Below, piece by piece: positions 1 through 6,375 of a stretch of DNA of 10,310 nt. The translations under genes and the position numbers were made by a program. Each line of letters starts with the position of its first letter. Positions within the stretch are counted from its first letter, which is position 1. The notes beneath the pieces were generated by a model, which did not search any database, had not been told where the DNA came from, and saw only the letters and a program-made list of their open reading frames with translations. Source of the DNA: an uncultured Archangium sp. (GTDB taxonomy: Bacteria; Myxococcota; Myxococcia; Myxococcales; Myxococcaceae); NCBI GenBank assembly GCA_946479335.1, contig CAMLFP010000190.1, positions 1 to 10,310 of the forward strand. The letters run 5' to 3'.

Positions 1-376
1 TCGCGGTCTCACCGCGCAGCACCGAGTACTGCCCGCCGATGGCGTTGTGCACCGCGAGCGCGAACGCCATCGGCGACACCGGCGCTTCTCGCGCCACCTC
101 CAGCTGCGTGTCGAAGGCGCGCGTCGAGTCTCCGTGGCGCGAGGCGAAGACGATGGGCGTGCCGCGGGAGTCACCCTGCAGCGAGAGCGCCACGTGCGTC
201 ACGAAGCGGCCCAGCTTGTCGACGCGGCGCCGCGCCATCGCCGGCAGCTCGGTGAGCGCGGGCATCTCGGGGCCGACGACGGGCGTCGGAGAGCGCGACC
301 ACGCGAGCCACTCTTCGGTGCTCGACAACCCCGGCGCCCACGCGGTCCAGCGGGAGATGTTGAAGGTGAGTTCCAT
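1..376 (-). CDS. Beta-ketoacyl synthase-like protein, chain-length-factor type (N-terminal half, runs off the left edge)
   Basis: About 125 codons are visible, starting at the ATG on 376-374 with a GAGG four to eight bases upstream; the 3' half lies outside the window. The translation opens MELTFNISRWTAWAPGL, then has LPAMARRRVDKLGR, VFASRHGD, and SPMAFALAVHNAIGG. This order matches the N-terminal ketoacyl-synthase-like domain (Pfam PF13723) of the small 'beta-ketoacyl synthase chain length factor' proteins of aryl polyene and dialkylresorcinol/flexirubin-type pigment clusters. Family members lack a full KS and are thought to pair with a true ketoacyl synthase to set polyene length in the cytoplasm. 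It starts 19 bases after the stop of the hydrolase at 396-1175 on the same strand, so the two are probably co-transcribed. The family call is confident from the motifs; that a complete pigment cluster lies to the left is inference. Confidence 0.85.
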   Translation of the reverse strand, partial: MELTFNISRWTAWAPGLSSTEEWLAWSRSPTPVVGPEMPALTELPAMARRRVDKLGRFVTHVALSLQGDSRGTPIVFASRHGDSTRAFDTQLEVAREAPVSPMAFALAVHNAIGGQYSVLRGETA

Positions 377-395
377 GGCGACCTCGTGGTTGACG

Positions 396-1175
396 TCACA
401 AGTTCCAGGGCGTGGTGGCGGCGACCTTTCGCCAGAGCGACGCGAAGGTGGTCCACGTGTGCCCGCCCTCGGTGGTGAAGGTGGTGTCTTCGGGGAGCGC
501 GCGGCCGACGGTGCGCTGCGCGGCGACGAATTGATCCGCGTCGCCCCACGCCATGATCAACGCCGGGCCGGGCTCGCCACGAGAGCGCGCGGCGAGCCAA
601 TCCCACACCGGCTCGGGCTCCATGAAGTGCCGGCGCGGGTTCTTCGGCGCCGCCGCGGTGCTGTGGAAGTTCTCGAGCCCGCCCTCGGCGTCGATGCGCG
701 CGACGAGCGCCTTCGTGCCCTGCGGCACCCCGAGGAACGGGCTGATCAACACCACGCCATCGACCAGCTCCGGGTGCGCGCGCGCGGTCTGCACGGCGCC
801 GTAGCCACCGAGGGAGACGCCCACCAACCAGATGCGCGTGTAGCGCTTGCGCAGCGGCGTGAGCCACTCGTCGGCCAGCCGCTGCGGGAAGACCGCGTCG
901 CGGTAGTACGCAAAGTCGCCGTTGACGGTCAGCATCTCGCAGCGCGCGTCGCCCGCCTTCACCGCAGCGTCGAAGCCGTACTGCTTGAAGAGCTCCGGCG
1001 AGTCGCCGATGCCCGGGAGGAACACCAGCACGCACTCCGCTTGCGGGCGCTCCACCAGCACCTCGGCCGCGAGCGGCGCCCGGCTTGAGTGGAGATACGC
1101 ACAGCTGGAACTTCCCGCGACGACCATCAGCGCCGTTGAGACGGCGTACAACCTTGAACAAACCATGTACAACAT
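396..1175 (-). CDS. Alpha/beta hydrolase with N-terminal signal sequence (probably exported or lipoprotein-like)
   Basis: A 259-residue alpha/beta-hydrolase-fold protein. The oxyanion region FLPGIGDSPELF (about 52-63), the nucleophile elbow GVSLGG (Ser about 121), an acid-bearing segment AWGDADQF (Asp about 212 or 214) and GGHTW (His about 239) give a full Ser-Asp-His triad, so an esterase, lipase or thioesterase activity is likely. The substrate cannot be read from sequence. The N-terminus has a basic Arg, the hydrophobic run LYAVSTALMVVAG, then SSSC, which looks like a signal peptide. The SSSC is only a poor lipobox because -3 is not Leu/Val, so lipoprotein status is uncertain. Start choice is open: GTG at 1202, ATG at 1175 (weak GGGTG upstream) and ATG at 1166 are all in frame. 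The 1202 start would put an unusually long tail before the signal. It precedes the ketoacyl-synthase-like gene by 19 bases, so it may serve the same lipid/polyene pathway (inference). Confidence 0.8.
   Translation of the reverse strand: MLYMVCSRLYAVSTALMVVAGSSSCAYLHSSRAPLAAEVLVERPQAECVLVFLPGIGDSPELFKQYGFDAAVKAGDARCEMLTVNGDFAYYRDAVFPQRLADEWLTPLRKRYTRIWLVGVSLGGYGAVQTARAHPELVDGVVLISPFLGVPQGTKALVARIDAEGGLENFHSTAAAPKNPRRHFMEPEPVWDWLAARSRGEPGPALIMAWGDADQFVAAQRTVGRALPEDTTFTTEGGHTWTTFASLWRKVAATTPWNL
1145..1172. promoter_or_regulatory. Three phased direct repeats, possible tandem operator
   Basis: On the plus strand the 7-mer pattern YGWACAA occurs at 1145 (CGTACAA), 1155 (TGAACAA) and 1166 (TGTACAA). 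The spacings are 10 and 11 bases, so all three face the same side of the helix. The outer two share a longer identical core, GTACAAC, exactly 21 bases apart. The segment is locally AT-rich in a very GC-rich region and sits at the start of the divergent hydrolase gene, upstream of the FAD gene at 1296. The layout resembles the 11-base direct-repeat operators of MerR-family CarH/LitR photoreceptor repressors. That assignment is inference: no such regulator is in the window and the repeats overlap possible codons of the hydrolase. Confidence 0.35.
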
Positions 1176-1280
1176 ACACCCGGCGTGCGAAGCGTGTTTC
1201 ACGGAGTTCGTGGCCCACCCGAAGGGCTTGATTTCCCCAATGACCTCGGGCCGTTAGGGGAAGTTCGGCGGCCCGCGAGA

Positions 1281-1286
1281 AAGGAG
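1281..1286 (+). promoter_or_regulatory. Ribosome binding site deciding the start at GTG 1296
   Basis: AAGGAG lies 9 bases before the in-frame GTG at 1296 but 18 bases before the first ATG at 1305. The site therefore favours the GTG as the true start of the renalase-like protein. It is one of the few near-consensus Shine-Dalgarno sequences in the window, consistent with the first gene of a transcript. Confidence 0.65.
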
Positions 1287-1295
1287 CGCGTTAGC

Positions 1296-2342
1296 GTGGG
1301 TCGCATGCAGCCGAACGGGGTCGAGCCGGTCATCGTGGTGGGCGCCGGCGTCGGAGGCCTGGCGTGCGCCCGGGCGCTCCACGCTGCGGGGCGGAGCGTC
1401 ATCGTGTTGGAGCGCGCGCGCGGCGTCGGAGGCCGGTGCGCGACGCGCCGGGTGGAGGGCGTGCCGATGGACTTCGGGCCGACCTTTCTTCACGGCCGCA
1501 CGCCGGAGTTCCTCGAAGCGCTCGCGGGCGTGCCTGCGCAGGCCATCTCCGGGTGGCCGATGGTGGTCGCGGGGCAAGGCCAGCCCTGTCAGCCCGCCGC
1601 GTTCACGCCCGGCGAGCAGCGCTTCGCGTTCGCCGAGGGCGTGACGGCGTTCCCGCGGCATCTGGCGAAGGGCCTCGACGTGCGGCTCGAGCAACGCGTG
1701 ACGCGGATGACGTTCGCGGGCGCGCGGGTGCTGTTGGAGACCGAGGGCGGCGAGGAGTACCAGTCGTCGGTGGTGGTGCTCGCGCTCGCGGCGGAGCAGA
1801 CGCGCGCGCTATTGCAGACGGTGGCGGCGCCTCCGCCGGAGATCCGCGGCGCGGCGGCGCTCCTCGGGCTCGCGCACAGCCAGGCCACGCTGGCCCTCCT
1901 CGCGCTCTATGGAGAAGAGGCCCCCGAGCTGCCGTGGCAGCTGTGCTTGCCGCGCGAGTCGAAGGTGCTGCACCTCATCGCGAATGAATCGTCGAAGCGG
2001 CCCACGCCCGCGAAGCATGCGGTGTTGTTCCAGGCGCGGCCGGCGTGGTCGCGGGAGCACCTCGATGACGCGCAGTGGCCCGAGCAGGTGCTGGAAGAAG
2101 CGGGCCGCACGCTCGGAGCCTGGGCCGCGCGGCCGCTCACCCACTCCGCACACCGGTGGACCTGGGCGCGCAACGGGCGCGACAGCGAGCTGACCGGCCC
2201 GCTGCTGTTGTCGGCTCCCGAGGGTGCGCTGTTGGGCGTGTGCGGAGATCGCTTCGCGCCCGGCGGCGGCGTCGAAGCGGCGTTCACCTCTGGCCGCGCC
2301 CTCGCGGCGCGAATCCTCACCACCATGAAAGGCACGTCATGA
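1296..2342 (+). CDS. FAD-dependent oxidoreductase, renalase-like / amine oxidase fold
   Basis: A 348-residue flavoprotein. The N-terminal dinucleotide fold is VVGAGVGG (14-21) with the ribose-binding Glu at 39 (IVLER), followed by the second flavin motif GVGGRCATRR (43-52) and DFGPTFL (59-65). The C-terminus has the FAD-contact block GDRFAPGGGVEAAFTSG (about 317-333). This order and the short length match renalase-like/NAD(P)-binding FAD amine oxidases, which oxidise small amines or dihydronicotinamide isomers. Bacterial members mostly have no known substrate. GTG is preferred as start because AAGGAG lies 9 bases upstream. The stop TGA overlaps the ribA start (ATGA, 2339-2342), so the two genes are translationally coupled. 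The region 1176-1295 upstream is non-coding if the divergent hydrolase starts at 1175, and must carry the promoter. Fold and cofactor are confident; the reaction is unknown. Confidence 0.85.
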   Translation: MGRMQPNGVEPVIVVGAGVGGLACARALHAAGRSVIVLERARGVGGRCATRRVEGVPMDFGPTFLHGRTPEFLEALAGVPAQAISGWPMVVAGQGQPCQPAAFTPGEQRFAFAEGVTAFPRHLAKGLDVRLEQRVTRMTFAGARVLLETEGGEEYQSSVVVLALAAEQTRALLQTVAAPPPEIRGAAALLGLAHSQATLALLALYGEEAPELPWQLCLPRESKVLHLIANESSKRPTPAKHAVLFQARPAWSREHLDDAQWPEQVLEEAGRTLGAWAARPLTHSAHRWTWARNGRDSELTGPLLLSAPEGALLGVCGDRFAPGGGVEAAFTSGRALAARILTTMKGTS

Positions 2343-3073
2343 CCACCGATGCACTGAGCGCCCTCGTCGAGCGAGACAAAGACCACGAATGCCCGGGCTA
2401 CGGCCGCACGGCGGCTTGCGTGCGGGTCGCAGCCGTCGCCGACCTCCCGACGCGGTTCGGCCGGTTCCGCCTGGTCGGCTTCTGGAACAACCGCGACGAG
2501 AAGGAACACGTGGCGATGGTGGTGGGCGACGTGTGCGGCGGGAGCGACGTGCCGGTGCGCGTCCACTCCGAGTGCCTGACCGGCGACGTGATGGGGTCGC
2601 TGCGCTGTGATTGCCGAGACCAGCTCACCGCCGGGTTGACGGCCATCCAGAAGGCCGGCCGGGGCGTGCTGCTCTACATGCGCCAGGAGGGCCGCGGCAT
2701 CGGGCTGCTCAACAAGATCCGCGCGTACGCGCTGCAGGAGCAGGGGCTGGACACGGTGGAGGCCAACCTCGCGCTCGGGTTCCGCGACGACGAGCGCGAC
2801 TACTCGATTGCGGCGCACATGCTGCACAGCCTCGACATCAAGTCGGTGCAGTTGATCACCAACAACCCCGAGAAGATGCGGCAGCTCGGCACGCACGGCG
2901 TGCAGGTCACCAGCCGCATTCCGCACCTCATCCCCCCGAACGAGTTCAACAAGTTCTACCTGGAGACGAAGGGCAAGAAGAGCGGCCACCTCGACCTGGG
3001 CCGCGAGCGCATCGCCGAGCAGAGCGACAACGTGCTGGTGGAAGAGCCCGCGCCCGCCGCCGAGAAGCCGTGA
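2339..3073 (+). CDS. ribA: GTP cyclohydrolase II
   Basis: A 244-residue cytoplasmic enzyme converting GTP to 2,5-diamino-6-ribosylamino-4(3H)-pyrimidinone 5'-phosphate, formate and pyrophosphate, the first committed step to riboflavin, FMN and FAD. The zinc ligands are Cys79, Cys90 and Cys92 in HSECLTGD...SLRCDC. RQEGRGIGLLNKIRAYALQ (115-133) and DTVEAN are intact. DERDY (151-155) keeps the residues equivalent to E. coli Asp126 and Arg128, and ITNNP (173-177) and the closing ETK..K.GH are present. It is a stand-alone RibA without the RibB half, with about 25 extra N-terminal residues and a short acidic tail compared with E. coli RibA. The ATG overlaps the upstream stop by 4 bases and has AAAGG six bases before it. 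Its place among three FAD-enzyme genes suggests a dedicated flavin supply (inference). Whether a separate housekeeping ribBA exists cannot be seen here. Confidence 0.95.
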   Translation: MTTDALSALVERDKDHECPGYGRTAACVRVAAVADLPTRFGRFRLVGFWNNRDEKEHVAMVVGDVCGGSDVPVRVHSECLTGDVMGSLRCDCRDQLTAGLTAIQKAGRGVLLYMRQEGRGIGLLNKIRAYALQEQGLDTVEANLALGFRDDERDYSIAAHMLHSLDIKSVQLITNNPEKMRQLGTHGVQVTSRIPHLIPPNEFNKFYLETKGKKSGHLDLGRERIAEQSDNVLVEEPAPAAEKP

Positions 3074-3098
3074 CGGCGTTCCCCGGCGCTCCGCTGGG

Positions 3099-3112
3099 TT
3101 GATCTGGATCAA
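3099..3112. promoter_or_regulatory. FNR/ANR/DNR-type binding site
   Basis: TTGATCTGGATCAA matches the FNR/ANR/DNR consensus TTGAT-N4-ATCAA at all ten defined positions. The perfect palindrome extends one base further on each side (GTTGATC/GATCAAC, 3098-3113). It lies in the only non-coding gap of the plus-strand group, centred about 43 bases before the ATG at 3149. If it acts as a class II activator site centred near -41.5, transcription would begin at about 3147, giving an almost leaderless mRNA. That fits the absence of any Shine-Dalgarno there. Regulation by oxygen, redox or NO is inferred; no FNR-family gene is in the window and no convincing -10 is seen. Confidence 0.7.
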
Positions 3113-3148
3113 CGCGCGCGCACCACCGGGCGTGGTCTGTGCGCGCGC

Positions 3149-4699
3149 ATGTCACGACCCGGAGAACGATTCGAAGCGGTGGTGGTGGGCGGCGGCATGG
3201 GCGGCCTCTCGGCGGCGCTGTCGCTCGCGCGCGATGGCCGCAAGGTGCTGGTGCTCGAGAAGAACGCGTCGGCGGGCGGCAACTGCACGGCGCGCAAGAT
3301 GGGCGACTACACCTTCGACCTCGCGGTGCATCAGCTCACCGGCGTCGACGGCGACGGCCAGTGCGGCGGCATCTTGAAAGACTACGGGGTGCGCGACCGG
3401 CTTGACTTCGCGCGCATCGACCCCTTCCTCGTCCTCGACTACCCGGACCGCAGCTACCAGCTCCCCGGCACGTGGGAGGGCGTGCGCGCCGCGCTGCACG
3501 GCTACTTCCCCGAGTCGCGCGCGGCCATCGACCGCCTGATGAAGAAGCTGGAGCACCTCAAGCAGGACACCGTCATCGCCCAGCGCGTGATGTACGGCGA
3601 CAACCCGGTGGTGCGCGAACTGCTCGAGAAGGGCGTGCCGTCGTCACGGTGGCTCGCCTTTCCGTTCGGAGGGCTCTCGCTGCTGTCGACCGGTGAGAAG
3701 CACGCCGAGGCGCTGTTCCGCGACTACCTGAAGGACGACAAGCTCTTCGCGGTGGTGTGCGGCTCGTGGCCGTACCTCGGCGTGCCGCCCTCGCAGCTCT
3801 CCGCGATGATGATGGCGCTCCTCTTCTCCGGGCAGCACATGGAGAAGACCTTCTACCCGCGCGGCAGCTCGCAGCGCGTGGCCGACACCTTCGTCGAGGC
3901 CATCACCGCGCACGGCGGCGAGGTGCGCTGCGAAGCGCCGGTGAAGCGCATCATCATCGAGCGCGGGCGGGCCACCGGCGTGGAGCTGGAGGACGGCGCG
4001 CGCATCGACGCCGGCTACGTGGTGTGCAACGCGCCTGCGCCCTACGTGTACGGCTCGCTCATCGACGCGGAGCACGTGCCGCCCGCCTTCACGCGGCGGC
4101 TGCAGTCGATGAAGAAGAGCCTGGGGCCGTTCAAGGTGTACCTCGGCCTCGACTACGACGTGTCGGCCCACGGCCTCGGGAGCCACGAGTACCTCCTCTA
4201 CAACACGTACGACCACGAGGAGACGTACCGCCAGATGTGCGCCGGCGTGCCCGCGGCCTTGAGCGCCTACGCGCCCACGCAGGCCGACCCGTCGCTGGCG
4301 CCGCCCGGGCACAGCACGGTCATCCTCACCACGATGTTCCCCTGGCAGACGACGCGCGACTGGCGCACCCACGCCGACGACGTGGCCGAGGAGATGATCG
4401 ACCTCCTCGAGCGCCGCGTGCCCGACGTGCGCGCGCACATCGTGGAGCAGCACACGCTGACGCCCGAGAAGCTGCGCCAGTTCACCAACGCGTCGGAGGG
4501 CGCGATGTACGGCTGGGCCAACACGAGAGATCAGGTGCTCATCAAGCGCCTCCCCAACGCGTCGCCCATCGGCGGGCTGTTCCACGTCGGGCACTGGAGC
4601 CAACCCGGCACCGGCGTCACCACCGCCATCATCTCGGGGTGGATGGTGGGCAACCAGCTGCGCCGGCGCTACCCCGCGCAGCCGCGGAGGGCGTCGTGA
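3149..4699 (+). CDS. FAD-dependent oxidoreductase, phytoene desaturase/carotenoid isomerase (CrtI/CrtISO) superfamily
   Basis: A 516-residue flavoprotein. The N-terminal fold is VVVGGGMGGLSAA (11-23) with Glu37 (VLVLEKN), followed by SAGGNCTARKMGDYTFD, the second flavin-binding segment. The C-terminus is GLFHVGHWSQPGTGVTTAIISG (about 475-496), the typical closing FAD motif of CrtI/CrtISO-like proteins. Length fits the family (about 490-520). Such enzymes desaturate, saturate or isomerise polyenes such as phytoene, lycopene and retinol, and work at membranes. The substrate here is not deducible. No carotenoid synthesis genes (crtB, crtE) are present. ATG 3149 is the only sensible start because the flavin motif begins ten residues later. 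There is no clear ribosome site, but an FNR-type box lies 36 bases upstream. The stop overlaps the next start by 4 bases (GTGA), so both oxidoreductases are probably made together. Confidence 0.85.
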   Translation: MSRPGERFEAVVVGGGMGGLSAALSLARDGRKVLVLEKNASAGGNCTARKMGDYTFDLAVHQLTGVDGDGQCGGILKDYGVRDRLDFARIDPFLVLDYPDRSYQLPGTWEGVRAALHGYFPESRAAIDRLMKKLEHLKQDTVIAQRVMYGDNPVVRELLEKGVPSSRWLAFPFGGLSLLSTGEKHAEALFRDYLKDDKLFAVVCGSWPYLGVPPSQLSAMMMALLFSGQHMEKTFYPRGSSQRVADTFVEAITAHGGEVRCEAPVKRIIIERGRATGVELEDGARIDAGYVVCNAPAPYVYGSLIDAEHVPPAFTRRLQSMKKSLGPFKVYLGLDYDVSAHGLGSHEYLLYNTYDHEETYRQMCAGVPAALSAYAPTQADPSLAPPGHSTVILTTMFPWQTTRDWRTHADDVAEEMIDLLERRVPDVRAHIVEQHTLTPEKLRQFTNASEGAMYGWANTRDQVLIKRLPNASPIGGLFHVGHWSQPGTGVTTAIISGWMVGNQLRRRYPAQPRRAS

Positions 4700-6366
4700 G
4701 CGACTTCTACACGCCGGGCGCGCCCCACCGCGGCCCGCCGTACCTCACCGCCGAGCGCCCCGCGAAGAGCCGCTACCGCAAGCCGGCGCAGTACCTGCAG
4801 AACCCCGACGCCATCGTCATCGGCTCGGGCATCGGCGGCCTCACCATCGCCTCGCTGCTGGCGCAGAAAGACAAGCAGCGCGTGCTGCTGCTCGAAGCGA
4901 ACTCCGTGCCCGGCGGCTGTACGCACTGCCACGAGCTCGACGGCTTCGAGTTCAACAGCGGCATCGACTCCATCGGCGACATGGACCCGCGCGTCGGCCG
5001 CGGGCTGTTCCGCCAGACCATCGACTTCGTCACCGGCGGGCAGCTGGAGTGGGCGCGCATGCCCGACCTCCACGAGGTGTGCGGCTTCGGCGACGACCGC
5101 TACGACTGGTTCTCGTCACCGGAGAAGAACATCGAGTGGGTGGAGCGCCGCTTCCCCGGCGAGGGGCGGGTGCGCGACTACTACCGCCTGGAAGACCGCG
5201 TGCAGTTCGACGCGTGGGCGTGGGCCGTCACCAAGCTGCTGCCCGAGTGGTTGCCGGAGTGGAGCCGCGAGGCCTTCTACCGGCTCTTCGGCGGTGCGTG
5301 GCGCGGGCACATGCACGACAACGTCACCGAGGTCTTCACCAAGCGGCTGGGCTTCTCGCCGCGGCTCGCCGCCATCTTCTCGTACATGTACGGGAACCAC
5401 GGGCGGTCGCCGGGCAAGGCGCCCTTCGCGTTCCACGCGGCGAACCTCTACCACTACCGCGACGGCGCCTATTACCCGGTGGGCGGCCCCGGGCAGATCG
5501 CCGAGTGCGTGGTGCCGATCCTCGAGCGCGCGGGCGGACAACTGGCGGTGAGTTCTCGCGTGGAGCAGATCCTCGTGGAGGGAAACACCGCGGTCGGCGT
5601 GCGCCTCACCTCCGGCGAAGAGCTGCGCGCGCCGGTGGTCATCAGCGACGCGTCGGCACACACTACGCTCAACGAGCTGCTGCCCCGCGAAGTCGCGCAG
5701 CGCCACGGCTACCCGGCGCGCTTCACCGAGGTCGGGCCCAGCCCGTCGCACCTCTACCTGTTCCTCGGGTACGACGAGGCGCTCGACCTGCCGCCGCAGA
5801 TCTTCTGGCACATGCCGGAGTACCGCGGCGTCGACCGCTACGACCTCGAGACCGCCGACGAGCAGTACAAGGGCACCGGGCGCTTCGGCGGCATGGGCGG
5901 CTACCTGCTGAGCCCCTCGGCGCGCGACCCGGTGTACGCGCAGCGCTACCCGGGGAAGTCGACGGTCATCGTGCTGGCGGAGGCCATCCCCGCGTGGGTG
6001 GAGAAGGCGCGCACCGACCCGGTGTGGCTCGAGGGCTTCAAGCAGGCCATCACCCCGGAGCTGCTGCGCATCGCCCACCGCTACATGCCGCAGCTCAAGG
6101 GCAAGACGCCGCGCTTCATGAAAGCCGGCGTGCCGATGGGCTGCAGCGTCGGCGCGTGGCACGGGTGCTCGTTGGGTCTGGAACCGAGCGGCGCGCGCTT
6201 CGTGGAGCACACCCACTGGCTGCGCCCGAAGACGAAGGTGAAGAACCTGTGGCTCACCGGGCAGGACTCGTTCTCCGCCGGCTTCGCGGGCTCGCTGCTC
6301 AGCGGCCGGCTCACGCACGCGGCGATGACCGGCAACTGGTTCAGCATGTTCAAGCCGTTCTTCTGA
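4696..6366 (+). CDS. FAD-dependent oxidoreductase, all-trans-retinol saturase-like
   Basis: A 556-residue flavoprotein. An N-terminal extension of about 37 residues precedes the dinucleotide fold AIVIGSGIGGLTIASLL (39-55), with Glu67 (LLLEAN), then PGGCTHCHELDGFEFNSGIDSIGD (72-95). The C-terminus has NLWLTGQDSFSAGFAGSLLSG (about 517-537). The FEFNSGIDSIGD and LTGQD blocks are the hallmarks of retinol 13,14-saturase-like enzymes within the CrtI superfamily, which reduce or isomerise conjugated double bonds. Substrate unknown. The GTG start at 4696 overlaps the upstream stop and has GGAGG at 4686-4690, five bases before it. A longer open frame extends upstream, but only as an overlap with the preceding gene. 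The C-terminus ends in a short aromatic/hydrophobic tail (WFSMFKPFF), perhaps for membrane contact (inference). It converges with the minus-strand FmdE-like gene with only 9 bases between the stops, and no terminator hairpin is visible there. Confidence 0.87.
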   Translation: MSDFYTPGAPHRGPPYLTAERPAKSRYRKPAQYLQNPDAIVIGSGIGGLTIASLLAQKDKQRVLLLEANSVPGGCTHCHELDGFEFNSGIDSIGDMDPRVGRGLFRQTIDFVTGGQLEWARMPDLHEVCGFGDDRYDWFSSPEKNIEWVERRFPGEGRVRDYYRLEDRVQFDAWAWAVTKLLPEWLPEWSREAFYRLFGGAWRGHMHDNVTEVFTKRLGFSPRLAAIFSYMYGNHGRSPGKAPFAFHAANLYHYRDGAYYPVGGPGQIAECVVPILERAGGQLAVSSRVEQILVEGNTAVGVRLTSGEELRAPVVISDASAHTTLNELLPREVAQRHGYPARFTEVGPSPSHLYLFLGYDEALDLPPQIFWHMPEYRGVDRYDLETADEQYKGTGRFGGMGGYLLSPSARDPVYAQRYPGKSTVIVLAEAIPAWVEKARTDPVWLEGFKQAITPELLRIAHRYMPQLKGKTPRFMKAGVPMGCSVGAWHGCSLGLEPSGARFVEHTHWLRPKTKVKNLWLTGQDSFSAGFAGSLLSGRLTHAAMTGNWFSMFKPFF

Positions 6367-6375
6367 TCGCCGCCT

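Noticed and set aside
1074..1104. SSSC in the hydrolase as a lipoprotein processing site
   Set aside because: The -3 position is Ser rather than Leu/Val/Ile, so the lipobox is weak. I only call a probable export signal.
199..1218. 339-codon minus-strand frame overlapping the hydrolase
   Set aside because: It has no hydrolase motifs or other recognisable domain. The frame at 396-1175 contains the intact catalytic triad.
1228..1241. TTGAT half-site in the divergent gap before the renalase-like gene
   Set aside because: The second half (CCAAT) matches ATCAA at only one of five positions, so there is no real palindrome.
2852..2865. TTGATCACCAACAA, nine of ten matches to an FNR-type site
   Set aside because: It encodes the conserved LITNNP motif of RibA, so the bases are explained by protein constraint.
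3098..3113. GTTGATCTGGATCAAC as an intrinsic terminator after ribA
   Set aside because: A perfect stem leaves only a 2-base loop, the stem is not GC-rich, and no T-run follows. A protein-binding palindrome fits better.
3757..4695. Long plus-strand open frame running through the CrtI-like gene into the retinol-saturase-like gene (over 300 extra codons)
   Set aside because: The extra part is Arg/Ala/His-rich with no recognisable domain and is a frame shadow of the CrtI-like gene. The real start is GTG 4696 with GGAGG five bases upstream.
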